Below, piece by piece: positions 36,178-45,350 of a stretch of 64,000 nt of DNA (position 1 is its first letter; each line of letters starts with the position of its first letter). The notes beneath the pieces were generated by a model. That model made no database searches and was not told the origin of the DNA. It saw only the letters and a program-made list of their open reading frames with translations. The DNA lies in assembly GCF_050262165.1 (NCBI RefSeq), contig NZ_CP189844.1; one strand, 5' to 3'. This DNA is from Parvimonas sp015257355 (GTDB lineage: Bacteria; Bacillota; Clostridia; Tissierellales; Peptoniphilaceae). The position numbers and the translations under genes are program-made.

Positions 36178-37950
36178 ATGGCACAAATGGGAAACTTAAG
36201 AAGAACACATATGTGTGGAAACTTAAGAAAAGAAGATATTGGTAAAGAAGTAACTTTAATGGGTTGGGTTGCAAAAGAACGTAATTTAGGTTCATTAATA
36301 TTTATGGATTTAAGAGATACAACTGGAATATCGCAGATAGTTGTAAGAGATACTTTAGGTGAAGAAATTTTTAATAATGCTAAAGAAATTAGATCTGAAT
36401 ATGTTTTAGCAGTTAAAGGTATAGTATCTGAAAGAGAGAGTAAAAATCCAAGAATGGCAACAGGAGATATTGAAATAGAAGTAAATGAACTTGTTATTTT
36501 AGACACTGCTCAAACTCCTCCAATATATGTAAAAGATGATGATAATGTAGCAGAAAGTTTAAGGTTAAAATATAGATTTTTAGATTTAAGAAAAGAGAGT
36601 TTACAAAATAATTTAAAATTAAGAGCAAAGGTGTGTAAAGTTATTAGAGATTTTTACACTGAAAATAACTTTATAGAAATAGAAACACCATATCTTAATA
36701 AACCTACTCCAGAGGGGGCTAGAGATTATCTTGTACCTTCAAGAGTAAATCCTGGTAATTTTTATGCGCTTCCACAGTCACCACAAATTATGAAACAACT
36801 TTTAATGATTTCTGGAATGGATAGATATTTTCAAATCGTTAAATGTTTTAGAGATGAAGATTTAAGAGCAAATAGACAACCTGAATTTACACAAGTTGAT
36901 TTAGAAATGAGTTTTGTTGATGTTGAAGATGTTATAGATGTTAACGAAAGAATGCTAAAAAAACTATTTAAAGAAATTAAAGGAATAGATATTGAGCTTC
37001 CAATTAAGAGAATGAAATATGATGATGCAATGGAGAAATATGGTAGTGATAAACCAGATTTGCGTTTTGGCTTTGAAATTAAAGATATTACTGATTGTGT
37101 TAAAAATGTAGAATTTGATTTATTTAAAAACGCAATTTTATCAGGTGGAAGTGTTAGAGCTATTTCAATAGGTGAATACTCAAAAGAATATACTAGAAAG
37201 AAAATAGATAAATTAATTGATTCTATTAAAGATTTTGGAGCTAAGAATCTTTTTTGGATAAAAATCACAAATGGAGAAATTACATCTTCAATTTCTAAAT
37301 TTTTAAATGAAGAAATAATTTCTGAAATAAAATCTAAAATGGATTCTAAAAATGATGATTTAATTCTAATACTTGCTGATAAAAATGATATAGTCTTAAA
37401 TTCTTTAGGAGCTTTAAGATGTGTAATTGCTAAAGAAATGAACTTATTAAATCCTAATGAATACAATCTTTGTTGGATTGTAGATTTTCCTCTTTTTGAA
37501 TATGATGATGATGAAAAAAGATTCGTTTCAAAACATCATCCATTTACTCATCCTAAGGATGAAGATATACAATATTTAGAAAGCAATCCTGAAAAAGTAT
37601 ATGCAAAAGCTTATGATATTGTTATAAATGGTGATGAACTTGGTGGAGGTTCAATTAGAATTAATAATTCTGAATTACAAAATAAAATGTTTAAAGCTTT
37701 AGGTCTTACAAAAGAAGAAACAGAAGTTAAGTTTGGTTTTTTACTTGAAGCATTAAAATATGGAACACCACCACATGGAGGTTTAGCCTTTGGTTTAGAT
37801 AGACTAATTATGTTGCTTGCTGGGACAAACAATATTAAAGATGTAATTGCTTTTCCAAAGACACAATCCGCATCTGATTTATTAACTGATGCACCTAGTA
37901 TGGTATCTGAAGCACAACTTGAGGAGTTAAATTTAAAAATTGGAAAATAA
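36178..37950 (+). CDS. aspS: Aspartyl-tRNA synthetase
   Basis: 590 residues, bacterial-type class II AspRS with the OB-fold anticodon domain (MGWVAKERNLGSLIFMDLRD), motif 2 (FRDEDLRANRQPEFTQ), the GAD insertion and motif 3 (GLAFGLDRLIML). ATG 36178 follows GGAGG at 36169; an in-frame ATG upstream lies inside the terminator and is rejected. tcdA begins in the last codons. Discriminating versus non-discriminating type cannot be read securely. Confidence 0.95.
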   Translation: MAQMGNLRRTHMCGNLRKEDIGKEVTLMGWVAKERNLGSLIFMDLRDTTGISQIVVRDTLGEEIFNNAKEIRSEYVLAVKGIVSERESKNPRMATGDIEIEVNELVILDTAQTPPIYVKDDDNVAESLRLKYRFLDLRKESLQNNLKLRAKVCKVIRDFYTENNFIEIETPYLNKPTPEGARDYLVPSRVNPGNFYALPQSPQIMKQLLMISGMDRYFQIVKCFRDEDLRANRQPEFTQVDLEMSFVDVEDVIDVNERMLKKLFKEIKGIDIELPIKRMKYDDAMEKYGSDKPDLRFGFEIKDITDCVKNVEFDLFKNAILSGGSVRAISIGEYSKEYTRKKIDKLIDSIKDFGAKNLFWIKITNGEITSSISKFLNEEIISEIKSKMDSKNDDLILILADKNDIVLNSLGALRCVIAKEMNLLNPNEYNLCWIVDFPLFEYDDDEKRFVSKHHPFTHPKDEDIQYLESNPEKVYAKAYDIVINGDELGGGSIRINNSELQNKMFKALGLTKEETEVKFGFLLEALKYGTPPHGGLAFGLDRLIMLLAGTNNIKDVIAFPKTQSASDLLTDAPSMVSEAQLEELNLKIGK

Positions 37951-38653
37951 TATTTATACAAGAACAGAACTTTTAATTGGACAAGATTCGCTTAATACAC
38001 TAAAAAATTCCAAGGTTATTGTTTTTGGAATTGGTGGAGTTGGTAGTTTTACCGTAGAATCCCTTTGTAGATGTGGAATAGGTGAAATTTCACTTGTAGA
38101 CTTTGATACAATTGATATTACTAATATTAATAGACAAATTCATGCATTTATTTGCAATGTGGGTAAATATAAAGTAGATGAAATGAAAAAAAGGATAGAA
38201 CTAATAAATCCGGATATAAAAGTAAATATTTTTAAAGTAAAGTTAGAAAAAGATAATATAGATAGTTTTAATTTAAAATATTATGATTATGTTGTAGATG
38301 CAATAGATACAATTACTTCTAAAATATATCTAATAAAATATTGTTATGAAAATAATATAAAAATAATTAGTGCAATGGGAGCAGGAAATAAAATGGATCC
38401 TACTAGATTCAAAGTTTCAGATATCAATAAAACTTCAGTTTGTCCACTTGCAAGAGTTATAAGGAGAGAATTAAAGAAAATTGGAGTAAAAAAATTAAAA
38501 TGTGTCTACTCTGATGAAATATCAGTTGGAGAAAAAATAGAATCAGAAGAGAGAAGAAAATCATCTCCATCAAGTATTAGTTTTATTCCTTCAGCAATGG
38601 GACTCATAATTTCTTCAGAAGTTGTAAAGGATTTGATATTATGGAACAAATAG
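37940..38653 (+). CDS. tcdA: tRNA threonylcarbamoyladenosine dehydratase
   Basis: 237 residues of the ThiF/E1-like superfamily. ATP-binding FGIGGVGSFTVESLCRCGIG is at about 30-49, DFDTIDITNINRQIHA follows, and KTSVCPLARVIRRELKK and GERRKSSPSSISFIP are TcdA features. It cyclises t6A37 to ct6A in tRNAs. The start is TTG 37940, overlapping the aspS stop, with GAGGAG at 37921. It overlaps the next gene by 13 bp. Confidence 0.88.
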   Translation: MENNIYTRTELLIGQDSLNTLKNSKVIVFGIGGVGSFTVESLCRCGIGEISLVDFDTIDITNINRQIHAFICNVGKYKVDEMKKRIELINPDIKVNIFKVKLEKDNIDSFNLKYYDYVVDAIDTITSKIYLIKYCYENNIKIISAMGAGNKMDPTRFKVSDINKTSVCPLARVIRRELKKIGVKKLKCVYSDEISVGEKIESEERRKSSPSSISFIPSAMGLIISSEVVKDLILWNK

Positions 38654-39069
38654 GATATATTACAAAAATTTTACCTGAAAATCAATGTAAGGTTTTAATT
38701 TCTAGAATTAGTGGCTGTAAAGGTACATGTAAATCATGCAGTGGATGTCCTACGCCGACTATGCATATCATAATGAATAATAATTTAAATGTTTCGGTTG
38801 GAGATCAAGTAAAAATTGGTGTTGATAGTAATATTGTATTAAAATATTCGATATTTTTATATGGATTTCCTGTGCTAATGTTTATATTATCAATACTTTT
38901 AGTTAATTTATTTTTTCCAAAATTAAAAGCAATTGATACTATTGGATTTGTAGTAGGATTTATTACAATGATTATATCATTTATAATAGTTAAATACGTG
39001 GATAATAAATATGCGTATTTAGCAACAAGAGCAATGTACATGCAAGAAATAATTTTTAAAAAAGAATAA
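38641..39069 (+). CDS. RseC/SoxR-reducing-system family membrane protein
   Basis: 142 residues. N-terminal cytoplasmic cysteine motif CKGTCKSCSGC (about 26-36) with GxVxxI start, then two membrane helices (about 77-97 and 102-120), the RseC/RsxC-associated architecture. In other bacteria these proteins associate with electron-transfer (Rnf/Rsx) or sigma-E systems; no Rnf genes are in the window, so the role here is unknown. Overlaps tcdA. Confidence 0.75.
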   Translation: MEQIGYITKILPENQCKVLISRISGCKGTCKSCSGCPTPTMHIIMNNNLNVSVGDQVKIGVDSNIVLKYSIFLYGFPVLMFILSILLVNLFFPKLKAIDTIGFVVGFITMIISFIIVKYVDNKYAYLATRAMYMQEIIFKKE

Positions 39070-39089
39070 AAAATAAATATTTTATTTTT

Positions 39090-39130
39090 GACATATCTTC
39101 AATTTTAATAGGAGATATGTCTTTTTTTTT
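39090..39130 (+). terminator. Terminator after the aspS-tcdA unit
   Basis: GACATATCT / AGATATGTC with a 13-nt loop and a run of ten Ts. Confidence 0.8.
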
Positions 39131-39199
39131 ATATTTTATTTTAAATTTTAATAAAAAATTATCTAAAAATATGTATATAAAAATTAAATTTTTAATAAT

Positions 39200-39250
39200 G
39201 AAAATTTTTATTAATTTATTGAAAATTTTTATTAATTTATTGAAAATTTT
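39200..39250. repeat. 21-bp tandem repeat, 2.4 copies
   Basis: Unit starts GAAAATTTTTATTAATTT; copies at 39200-39220 and 39221-39241 are identical, with a 9-nt third start at 39242-39250. It is in the intergenic region before the iron island. An open frame across it is repetitive and hydrophobic and is probably not a gene. Confidence 0.85.
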
Positions 39251-39287
39251 ATGTAATTGTGTTAATATATATTTGATAAGATTAATA

Positions 39288-39315
39288 TTGATATTAAAGC
39301 ATTAGTTAATATAAT
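39288..39315 (+). promoter_or_regulatory. Promoter of the iron-uptake island
   Basis: TTGATA (39288-39293), 16 nt, TATAAT (39310-39315). Confidence 0.65.
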
Positions 39316-39341
39316 TAGTGCTTAACTTTTTCGTATCTTTT

Positions 39342-39356
39342 TGATATGTATTATCT
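39342..39356 (+). promoter_or_regulatory. Candidate Fur box
   Basis: TGATATG-T-ATTATCT resembles the 7-1-7 Fur consensus TGATAAT-N-ATTATCA (11 of 14 positions) and a further TTATCA lies next to it. It sits about 25 bp after the promoter and just before the first iron-island gene. Confidence 0.55.
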
Positions 39357-39389
39357 TTATCATAAATTGTTTTTGGGAGGTGCAAAGTT

Positions 39390-40679
39390 ATAAAAAGAAT
39401 ATTTTCATTTTTTCTAATTCTTTGTAGTGTTTTATTTGTATGCAATATTGGAAATGTCGAAGCTAAGGTTGAAAAGAAAAAGTACAATAATTGGCAAGAG
39501 GTTGCTAAAGACATGCATTTAAAATTTACAGAAGCAAAAGAGTATGCGGATAAAAAAGATTTTCAAAGTGCTTATAAAGCAATAGATTCTGCTTATTTTG
39601 ATTATTATGAAGTTCAGGGATTTGAAAAGAACGTAATGGTAGCAATTTCAAATAGCAGAGTAAATGAAATTGAAGCGCTTTTTAGAGAAATTAAGCATGC
39701 TTTTTTAGGAAACACAAGTGATTCAGTTGAAAAGTTAAAGTCTTCAATAGATGAGCTTGATATGAAAGTTTATAGAGATGCACTTGTTTTAGATAAAGTT
39801 ATTTCAAAAAACGCACCAGACTCTGAAGGAAAAGTTGTATTTGGTAATGTTGAGGTTAAACAAGGTGATGAGAAAGCAAAAAATATTCAGGATTTTTTCA
39901 CATCATTCAGTTTAATGCTTAGAGAAGGATTAGAAGCAATTTTAGTCTGTGTTGCAATCATAGCTTATCTTGTTAAGACAGGGAATAAACATCTTTGTAA
40001 ATCAGTTTATTTAGGTATGGGTGCAGCTGTTGTCTGTAGTTTTGGTTTAGCTATTATGATAAATTATTTATTAGGTGGAGTTGGACAAGAGCTACTTGAA
40101 GGCTGGACTATGTTTTTAGCAGTTATAGTTTTGTTTTATGTTAGTAACTGGATTTTATCTAAATCTGAAGAAGAGGCATGGGAAAATTATATACAAACTA
40201 AAGTTCAAAAATCTATAGATAATAAGAGTAAGTGGACATTAGTTTTTGCAGCGTTCTTAGCAGTTTTAAGAGAAGGAGCTGAACTTATATTATTTTATAA
40301 AGCTTCGTTTTCAGGAGGAAGGAGTGTAATATATCCAATTGGAGGACTTGTTGCAGCTTCAGTAATATTAGTTGTAATTTTTCTTCTATTTAGATTTACA
40401 TCAGTTAAGTTACCTCTTAAACCATTTTTCTTATGTACAAGTATACTATTGTATTTAATGTGTATTTCATTTATGGGAAAAGGTGTTATAGAGTTAACAG
40501 AAGCAGGGGTGATTTCCGGATCAACAATTATACCTGCAATGCAAGGTTGGAGTATTCCAATTTTGAATATTTATGATAGGGCTGAAACGTTAATTCCACA
40601 AATTATGTTGGTTATAATAACTATTTGGATATTGGTAGGTCACTATTTTAAATTAAAAAAATTAAAAAAAGAAAACTAA
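39390..40679 (+). CDS. FTR1-family iron permease (FetM-like)
   Basis: About 429 residues. A signal sequence (KRIFSFFLILCSVLFVCNIG, cut near VEA) leads into a helical extracytoplasmic domain of about 120 residues, then seven membrane helices with both REGxE iron motifs: REGLE (178-182) and REGAE (294-298). FTR1 proteins move Fe3+ (or Fe2+ that is oxidised) across the membrane. The reading frame has no ATG/GTG/TTG at the expected place: GGGAGGTG (39375-39382) points to ATA at 39390. The first ATG (39513) would remove the whole signal peptide. Either ATA is used, or a base change is present. Confidence 0.88.
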   Translation: MKRIFSFFLILCSVLFVCNIGNVEAKVEKKKYNNWQEVAKDMHLKFTEAKEYADKKDFQSAYKAIDSAYFDYYEVQGFEKNVMVAISNSRVNEIEALFREIKHAFLGNTSDSVEKLKSSIDELDMKVYRDALVLDKVISKNAPDSEGKVVFGNVEVKQGDEKAKNIQDFFTSFSLMLREGLEAILVCVAIIAYLVKTGNKHLCKSVYLGMGAAVVCSFGLAIMINYLLGGVGQELLEGWTMFLAVIVLFYVSNWILSKSEEEAWENYIQTKVQKSIDNKSKWTLVFAAFLAVLREGAELILFYKASFSGGRSVIYPIGGLVAASVILVVIFLLFRFTSVKLPLKPFFLCTSILLYLMCISFMGKGVIELTEAGVISGSTIIPAMQGWSIPILNIYDRAETLIPQIMLVIITIWILVGHYFKLKKLKKEN

Positions 40680-40714
40680 ATTTTTATTAGTTTTAACTTA
40701 GGAGGATTAATATT

Positions 40715-41437
40715 ATGAAAAAGTCAAAAATGGTGGTAACATTAGCATTATTAACATCAGTGGGTTTAGTTGGATGTCAAAAAAATGACACTGCTAAATT
40801 AAATGAATTACAAAAAACAATTGAAGAAAAAGATAAACAAATTTCAGAATTAACTGAAAAGCTAAAATCTGCTGGAGTTTCTGATGAAAAAGCTGAAGAA
40901 GCTGAAAAACCAGGTGAATCTGGATTTGAAGAAATCAATATAGGAGAAGAAAAAATTGTAGGACCTTTCCAAGTTGCTGCAGTTTATTTCCAAGGTGTTG
41001 ATATGGTTCCAGAAGGAAGACAACCAAGTGCAGCAGAATCAGATATGCATTTAGAAGCAGACATCCATTTAACTAAAGAAGCAGGTAAAAAATTTGGGTT
41101 TGGTAATGGAAAAGATATTTGGCCTGCATATTTAACTGTAAATTATAAAGTGTTATCAACTGATGGAAAAGAAGTAACTTCTGGTTCAATGATGCCAATG
41201 AATGCTGATGATGGTGCTCATTATGGAACAAATATTAAAAAGAATGTTTTAAAGGTTGGTAAATATAAATTAGTTATAGAAATTCAACCATCTGCTGACT
41301 ATTTATTACACACTGATGAAGAAACTGGTGTACCAGCAGTAAAAGATGGTGGAAAAGATGCAGCATCAAAATATTATGAAAAACAAACAGTAGAATTTGA
41401 TTGGGATTATACTGGTCAACAATTACAAAATAAATAG
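40715..41437 (+). CDS. P19-family iron-binding lipoprotein
   Basis: 240 residues. Lipobox LVGC (Cys21) makes it a lipoprotein in this Gram-positive; a short coiled coil (NELQKTIEEKDKQISELTEK) extends it from the membrane. The P19/FetP domain follows from about 75: VAAVYFQGVDMVPEG, ESDMHLEADIHLTKEAG, GKDIWPAYLTVNYKV and MMPMNADDGAHYG contain the Met/His/Glu metal-site candidates. P19 partners FTR1/FetM in Campylobacter and Yersinia. AGGAGG precedes the ATG. Confidence 0.9.
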   Translation: MKKSKMVVTLALLTSVGLVGCQKNDTAKLNELQKTIEEKDKQISELTEKLKSAGVSDEKAEEAEKPGESGFEEINIGEEKIVGPFQVAAVYFQGVDMVPEGRQPSAAESDMHLEADIHLTKEAGKKFGFGNGKDIWPAYLTVNYKVLSTDGKEVTSGSMMPMNADDGAHYGTNIKKNVLKVGKYKLVIEIQPSADYLLHTDEETGVPAVKDGGKDAASKYYEKQTVEFDWDYTGQQLQNK

Positions 41438-41468
41438 TAAACAATTATTATTTTATATTTTAAAAATA

Positions 41469-41505
41469 GGCAACCCTCTCTTATGAAATTAAGAGAGGTT
41501 TTGCC
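41469..41505 (+). other. Intercistronic stem-loop
   Basis: GGCAA / TTGCC outer stem and CCTCTCTTA / TAAGAGAGG inner stem. No U-run follows, so more likely an mRNA processing or stabilising element that would raise P19 levels relative to downstream genes. Confidence 0.6.
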
Positions 41506-41529
41506 ATATTTTAGGAGTGAGGTTTTATT

Positions 41530-42858
41530 TTGGGAAAATTTTATGTTGATGTAATTTTTACTATATGTACTTTTTCTTTTTTCTTTGCATTGGCTTTGTC
41601 TTATTTAAAGAAAAATATTTCAATAGTTAATAAAATTATTTCTTTATCTATTTTAATCATTGGGATTTTTTTAGGCTTTTATATACATTTCCTTAGAATT
41701 AAGAATAAAAAAGAAATGATACATATAGTTACAAAACTTAATAGATATGTTTTAGCATTATGTTTATTTATTCTTATTCTAATAACCATATCATTATTAG
41801 TAAGTATAACTTTGAAAACTGGTACAAGAGTAAAAAAAATAGTTAGTTCAATTGTATTAACTTTAATGTTTGTAGAGATTGCATGCATGTTGTATTTAAT
41901 AATACCAAGACTTTTAACTCTATCAATGGAATTTATTGCCTTTGGAGAAGATTCAGTTAGTACATTGACTTTATTTAGAGTAAGTGGTTATATTTTAGGT
42001 ATATTAACAGGAGTATTACTTATATTAGCTGTTTATAAATTTTTAATTAGATGTAGTAAAAGACAATATACTCTAATGTTTAGTGCTATATTTTTAAATG
42101 CTTTTTTAGAGTATGGATTGAAGGGGATTACTGCAACAGTAAGACTAAAAGAATATTTAAAAAAAGATTTTAATATGTCACCAATACTAACAGAAAAAAG
42201 TAAAGTTTTTGGAATTAAAGTGTTTGATTTAATGATTTTTGAGGATAAGAGTGAAGTGTATTTTATTGGAATTGCTTTTTTAATTATTTTAATAGGAGCT
42301 ATATTTTTTGCTTATAATAACTTAAAGGTAAAAGGAAATTTCGAAAATAGTGCAAGTTTAAGAAAAGAAAAGTGGAGATTAATTGTTAATAGGAGATGGG
42401 CATATTTTTCAATATTTTTATCTTTTATTATGATTTTTTCTGCAACATACTTAAATTATCTTATTACAAAACCTGTAGAATTAACTGCTGCACAGCCATA
42501 CCAAGAAGAAGGAAATAATATAGTAATTCCATTGTCTGAAGTAGATGACGGACATTTGCACAGATTTTCATATAAAGTGGATGGACATGATATTAGATTT
42601 ATTATTGTTAAAAAGCCTAATAGTACTTCTTATGGAATTGGACTTGATGCTTGTCAAATATGTGGTATTGCGGGATATTATGAAAGAAAAAATGATATAG
42701 TATGTAAAAGATGTGACGTAGTTATGAATAAAGCTACAATAGGATTTAAAGGCGGATGTAATCCAATACCTTTTGAATATAAAATAGAAAATTCAAAGAT
42801 AATTATAGATAAAAAAGTTTTAGAAAAAGAAAAAGAAAGATTTCCAATAGGTGAATAG
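41530..42858 (+). CDS. DUF2318 Fe-S-type membrane protein
   Basis: 442 residues starting at TTG (AGGAGTGAGG at 41513-41522). About eight N-terminal membrane helices, then an extracytoplasmic C-terminal domain with DACQICGIAGYYE, CKRCDVVMNK and GGCNPIPF: the Cys pattern of DUF2318. The same domain is found in the P19 loci of Campylobacter (Cj1660-type). It may carry electrons or metal to the ABC components; experimental function is not established. Confidence 0.85.
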   Translation: MGKFYVDVIFTICTFSFFFALALSYLKKNISIVNKIISLSILIIGIFLGFYIHFLRIKNKKEMIHIVTKLNRYVLALCLFILILITISLLVSITLKTGTRVKKIVSSIVLTLMFVEIACMLYLIIPRLLTLSMEFIAFGEDSVSTLTLFRVSGYILGILTGVLLILAVYKFLIRCSKRQYTLMFSAIFLNAFLEYGLKGITATVRLKEYLKKDFNMSPILTEKSKVFGIKVFDLMIFEDKSEVYFIGIAFLIILIGAIFFAYNNLKVKGNFENSASLRKEKWRLIVNRRWAYFSIFLSFIMIFSATYLNYLITKPVELTAAQPYQEEGNNIVIPLSEVDDGHLHRFSYKVDGHDIRFIIVKKPNSTSYGIGLDACQICGIAGYYERKNDIVCKRCDVVMNKATIGFKGGCNPIPFEYKIENSKIIIDKKVLEKEKERFPIGE

Positions 42859-42859
42859 T

Positions 42860-44140
42860 ATGTTTTTGAGAATGGTATTTGGAACTTTAGTCAGACAACG
42901 AAAAAAAATGTTTATGATTGCATTTACAGTAGCTCTAGGAGTTTCATTAGCTACTGGAATGTTAAATGTAATGCTTGGAGTTGGAGATAAAGTTAATAAA
43001 GAACTTAAAACTTATGGGGCTAATATAAATGTAGTTTCTAAAGAGGCATCTCTTATTTCTGATTTATATGAATTAGAAAATTCGGAAACAATATCTAGTG
43101 ATAAATATTTAAAAGAAGAAGATTTACCAAAAATAAAGCAAATATTTTGGGGATTTTCAATTGTTGATTTTACTCCATACTTAGAAAAAACTATAAAAGT
43201 AAATAATCAAAAAACAAAATTTATTGGTACTTGGTTTGAAAAACATATGGATTTATCAACTGGTGAACACATTGATACTGGAATGAAAAATTTAAAAAAC
43301 TGGTGGAAAATTAATGGTGAATGGTTGACGGAAGATGATAATGACAGTGTTATGGTTGGAAGTTTATTTGCTGGAAAAAATGAAATTAAAGTCGGAGACA
43401 CAATTGAAGTTAACTCAGGTTTAAAATCTAAAACACTTAAAGTTAAAGGTATTTTTGAATCTGGAGGAAATGAAGATTTAAATATATTTTCAACATTAAA
43501 AACTGCTCAAGATTTATATGGAGTAGAAGGAAAAATATCAAATATTGAAGTTTCAGCATTGACAACACCTGATAATGAATTGGCAAAAAAAGCTACTAGA
43601 GATCCGAATAGTTTAACTCCTACTGAATATGAAACTTGGTATTGTACTGCTTATGTTAGTTCAATTTGCTATCAAATTCAAGAGGTTGTTGAAGATAGTG
43701 TAGCTAAGCCAATTAGACAAGTTGCAGAGTCTGAAGGAAAAATCTTAGATAAGACAAAATTACTAATGATTTTGATTACTGCTTTAGGTTCAATTGGTTC
43801 AGCACTAGGAATATCAAATCTAGTTACAGCTACTGTTATGGAAAAAAGTCAAGAAATTGGTCTTATTAAAGCTATTGGAGGCTCAAATTTAAGAATTATG
43901 CTTCTTATATTAACAGAGATTATAATCACAGGAATAATTGGTGGTATTGCTGGATATTTTATTGGGCTTGGATTTACACAAATAATTGGGATAACAGTAT
44001 TTGGATCATATATTGAACCTGCGATTATGGTAATTCCTATAGATGTTGCTTTGGTAATAGGAGTTTCACTAATTGGAAGTATTCCAGCTATTCATTATTT
44101 ATTTAAATTAAAGCCGACAGAAGTTCTTCATGGAAGGTAG
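42860..44140 (+). CDS. FtsX/MacB-like permease 1
   Basis: 426 residues. One N-terminal helix, a large extracytoplasmic MacB-PCD-like domain (VSKEASLISDL to about 270), and three C-terminal helices with the coupling motif MEKSQEIGLIKAIGG. The start at ATG 42860 follows AGGTG at 42849; the GTG 9 bp upstream is less likely. Insertion WYCTAYVSSICYQI contains two cysteines. It likely pairs with permease 2 as a heterodimer for the ATPase at 45.35 kb. Confidence 0.85.
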   Translation: MFLRMVFGTLVRQRKKMFMIAFTVALGVSLATGMLNVMLGVGDKVNKELKTYGANINVVSKEASLISDLYELENSETISSDKYLKEEDLPKIKQIFWGFSIVDFTPYLEKTIKVNNQKTKFIGTWFEKHMDLSTGEHIDTGMKNLKNWWKINGEWLTEDDNDSVMVGSLFAGKNEIKVGDTIEVNSGLKSKTLKVKGIFESGGNEDLNIFSTLKTAQDLYGVEGKISNIEVSALTTPDNELAKKATRDPNSLTPTEYETWYCTAYVSSICYQIQEVVEDSVAKPIRQVAESEGKILDKTKLLMILITALGSIGSALGISNLVTATVMEKSQEIGLIKAIGGSNLRIMLLILTEIIITGIIGGIAGYFIGLGFTQIIGITVFGSYIEPAIMVIPIDVALVIGVSLIGSIPAIHYLFKLKPTEVLHGR

Positions 44141-44147
44141 GATTAAA

Positions 44148-45347
44148 ATGACTAAAAGAAAAATGTATTTAAAAATGATTTTAAGCTCTTTCATTAGAAG
44201 AAAATCTAGAATGATTGTAGCTTTATTAGCAGTTATAATTGGATCTACTATTATGTCAGGCTTAATAACTATATATTTTGATATTCCAAGACAGTTAGGA
44301 AAGGAATTTAGATCTTATGGAGCCAACTTTATCTGTTTACCAAATGAGGGAAAAATAAGTGAGGACGATTACAATAAATTTAAAGAATTAATAAAAACTA
44401 AGAATATTGTTGGAATTGCTCCTTATAGATATGAGACAACAAAAATTAATCAAAAACCATATATTCTAGCTGGTACTGATATGGATGGAGCAAAAAAGAA
44501 TAGTCCATTTTGGTATGTTGAAGGAGAATGGTCAACTAATAGCGATACAAACGAAGTAATGGTTGGTAAAGAAATAGCAAATACTTTAGGTTTATCTATT
44601 GGAGATAAATTTAAAGTAAGTGGTGTTAAACATGGGAAGAGCGCTATTGCATCTGATGTAAATGATTCTGCAGAAAAAAGTAAGAATAAAGATACTGGTG
44701 ATGATTATTATGATGTTACTTTAACTGTAAAAGGAATTATAACTACAGGTGGAAAAGAGGAATCTTTTATTTTCTTAAATTTAGAAACGCTTAATAATAT
44801 TATTGAAGATTCAACTAAGATTGATACTATTGAGTGTAGTATTGAAGCTAATCATAATGAATTAGATGAATTTGCTAAAGAATTGAGTGGTAAATTACCA
44901 AATGTTATAGGTTCAGCTGTGAAGAGAGTAACTCAATCACAAGATACAGTATTAAATAAATTAACAGCTCTTATATTACTTGTAAATATTGTAATTTTAG
45001 TTTTAACAACAATATCTGTTTCAACAACTATGATGGCCATAATTGCAGAAAGAAGAAAAGAAATTGGTCTTAAAAAGGCAATTGGTGCTCATAATAAGGA
45101 AATTATTATGGATTTTATTGGAGAAAGCGTGTTACTTGGATTAATAGGTGGTTTAATAGGTGTAGGTTTTGGATTTGTATTTGCTCAAAGAGTAAGTCTT
45201 AGTGTTTTTGGAAGAACAATAACTTTTCAATATTTATTAATTCCAGTAATAGTTATTATTTCTGTATTTGTAACAACAGCAGGTTGTATATTACCTGTAA
45301 AAAAGGCAGTTGAAATAGATCCTGCATTGGTATTAAAAGGAGAATAA
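44148..45347 (+). CDS. FtsX/MacB-like permease 2
   Basis: 399 residues with the same plan: N-terminal helix at about 20-40, soluble domain, three C-terminal helices, and coupling motif AERRKEIGLKKAIGAHNKEI. ATG 44148 is chosen because AGGTAGGA (44135-44142) fits it and not the upstream ATG. Three bases separate it from the ATPase gene. Confidence 0.87.
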   Translation: MTKRKMYLKMILSSFIRRKSRMIVALLAVIIGSTIMSGLITIYFDIPRQLGKEFRSYGANFICLPNEGKISEDDYNKFKELIKTKNIVGIAPYRYETTKINQKPYILAGTDMDGAKKNSPFWYVEGEWSTNSDTNEVMVGKEIANTLGLSIGDKFKVSGVKHGKSAIASDVNDSAEKSKNKDTGDDYYDVTLTVKGIITTGGKEESFIFLNLETLNNIIEDSTKIDTIECSIEANHNELDEFAKELSGKLPNVIGSAVKRVTQSQDTVLNKLTALILLVNIVILVLTTISVSTTMMAIIAERRKEIGLKKAIGAHNKEIIMDFIGESVLLGLIGGLIGVGFGFVFAQRVSLSVFGRTITFQYLLIPVIVIISVFVTTAGCILPVKKAVEIDPALVLKGE

Positions 45348-45350
45348 GAT

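Noticed and set aside
39200..39250. CRISPR-like array
   Set aside because: Direct tandem copies with no spacers and no cas genes in the window.
39117..39305. Open frame of 62 residues across the 21-bp tandem repeat
   Set aside because: Repetitive, very hydrophobic, starts inside a terminator T-run and has no ribosome site; the repeat alone explains it.
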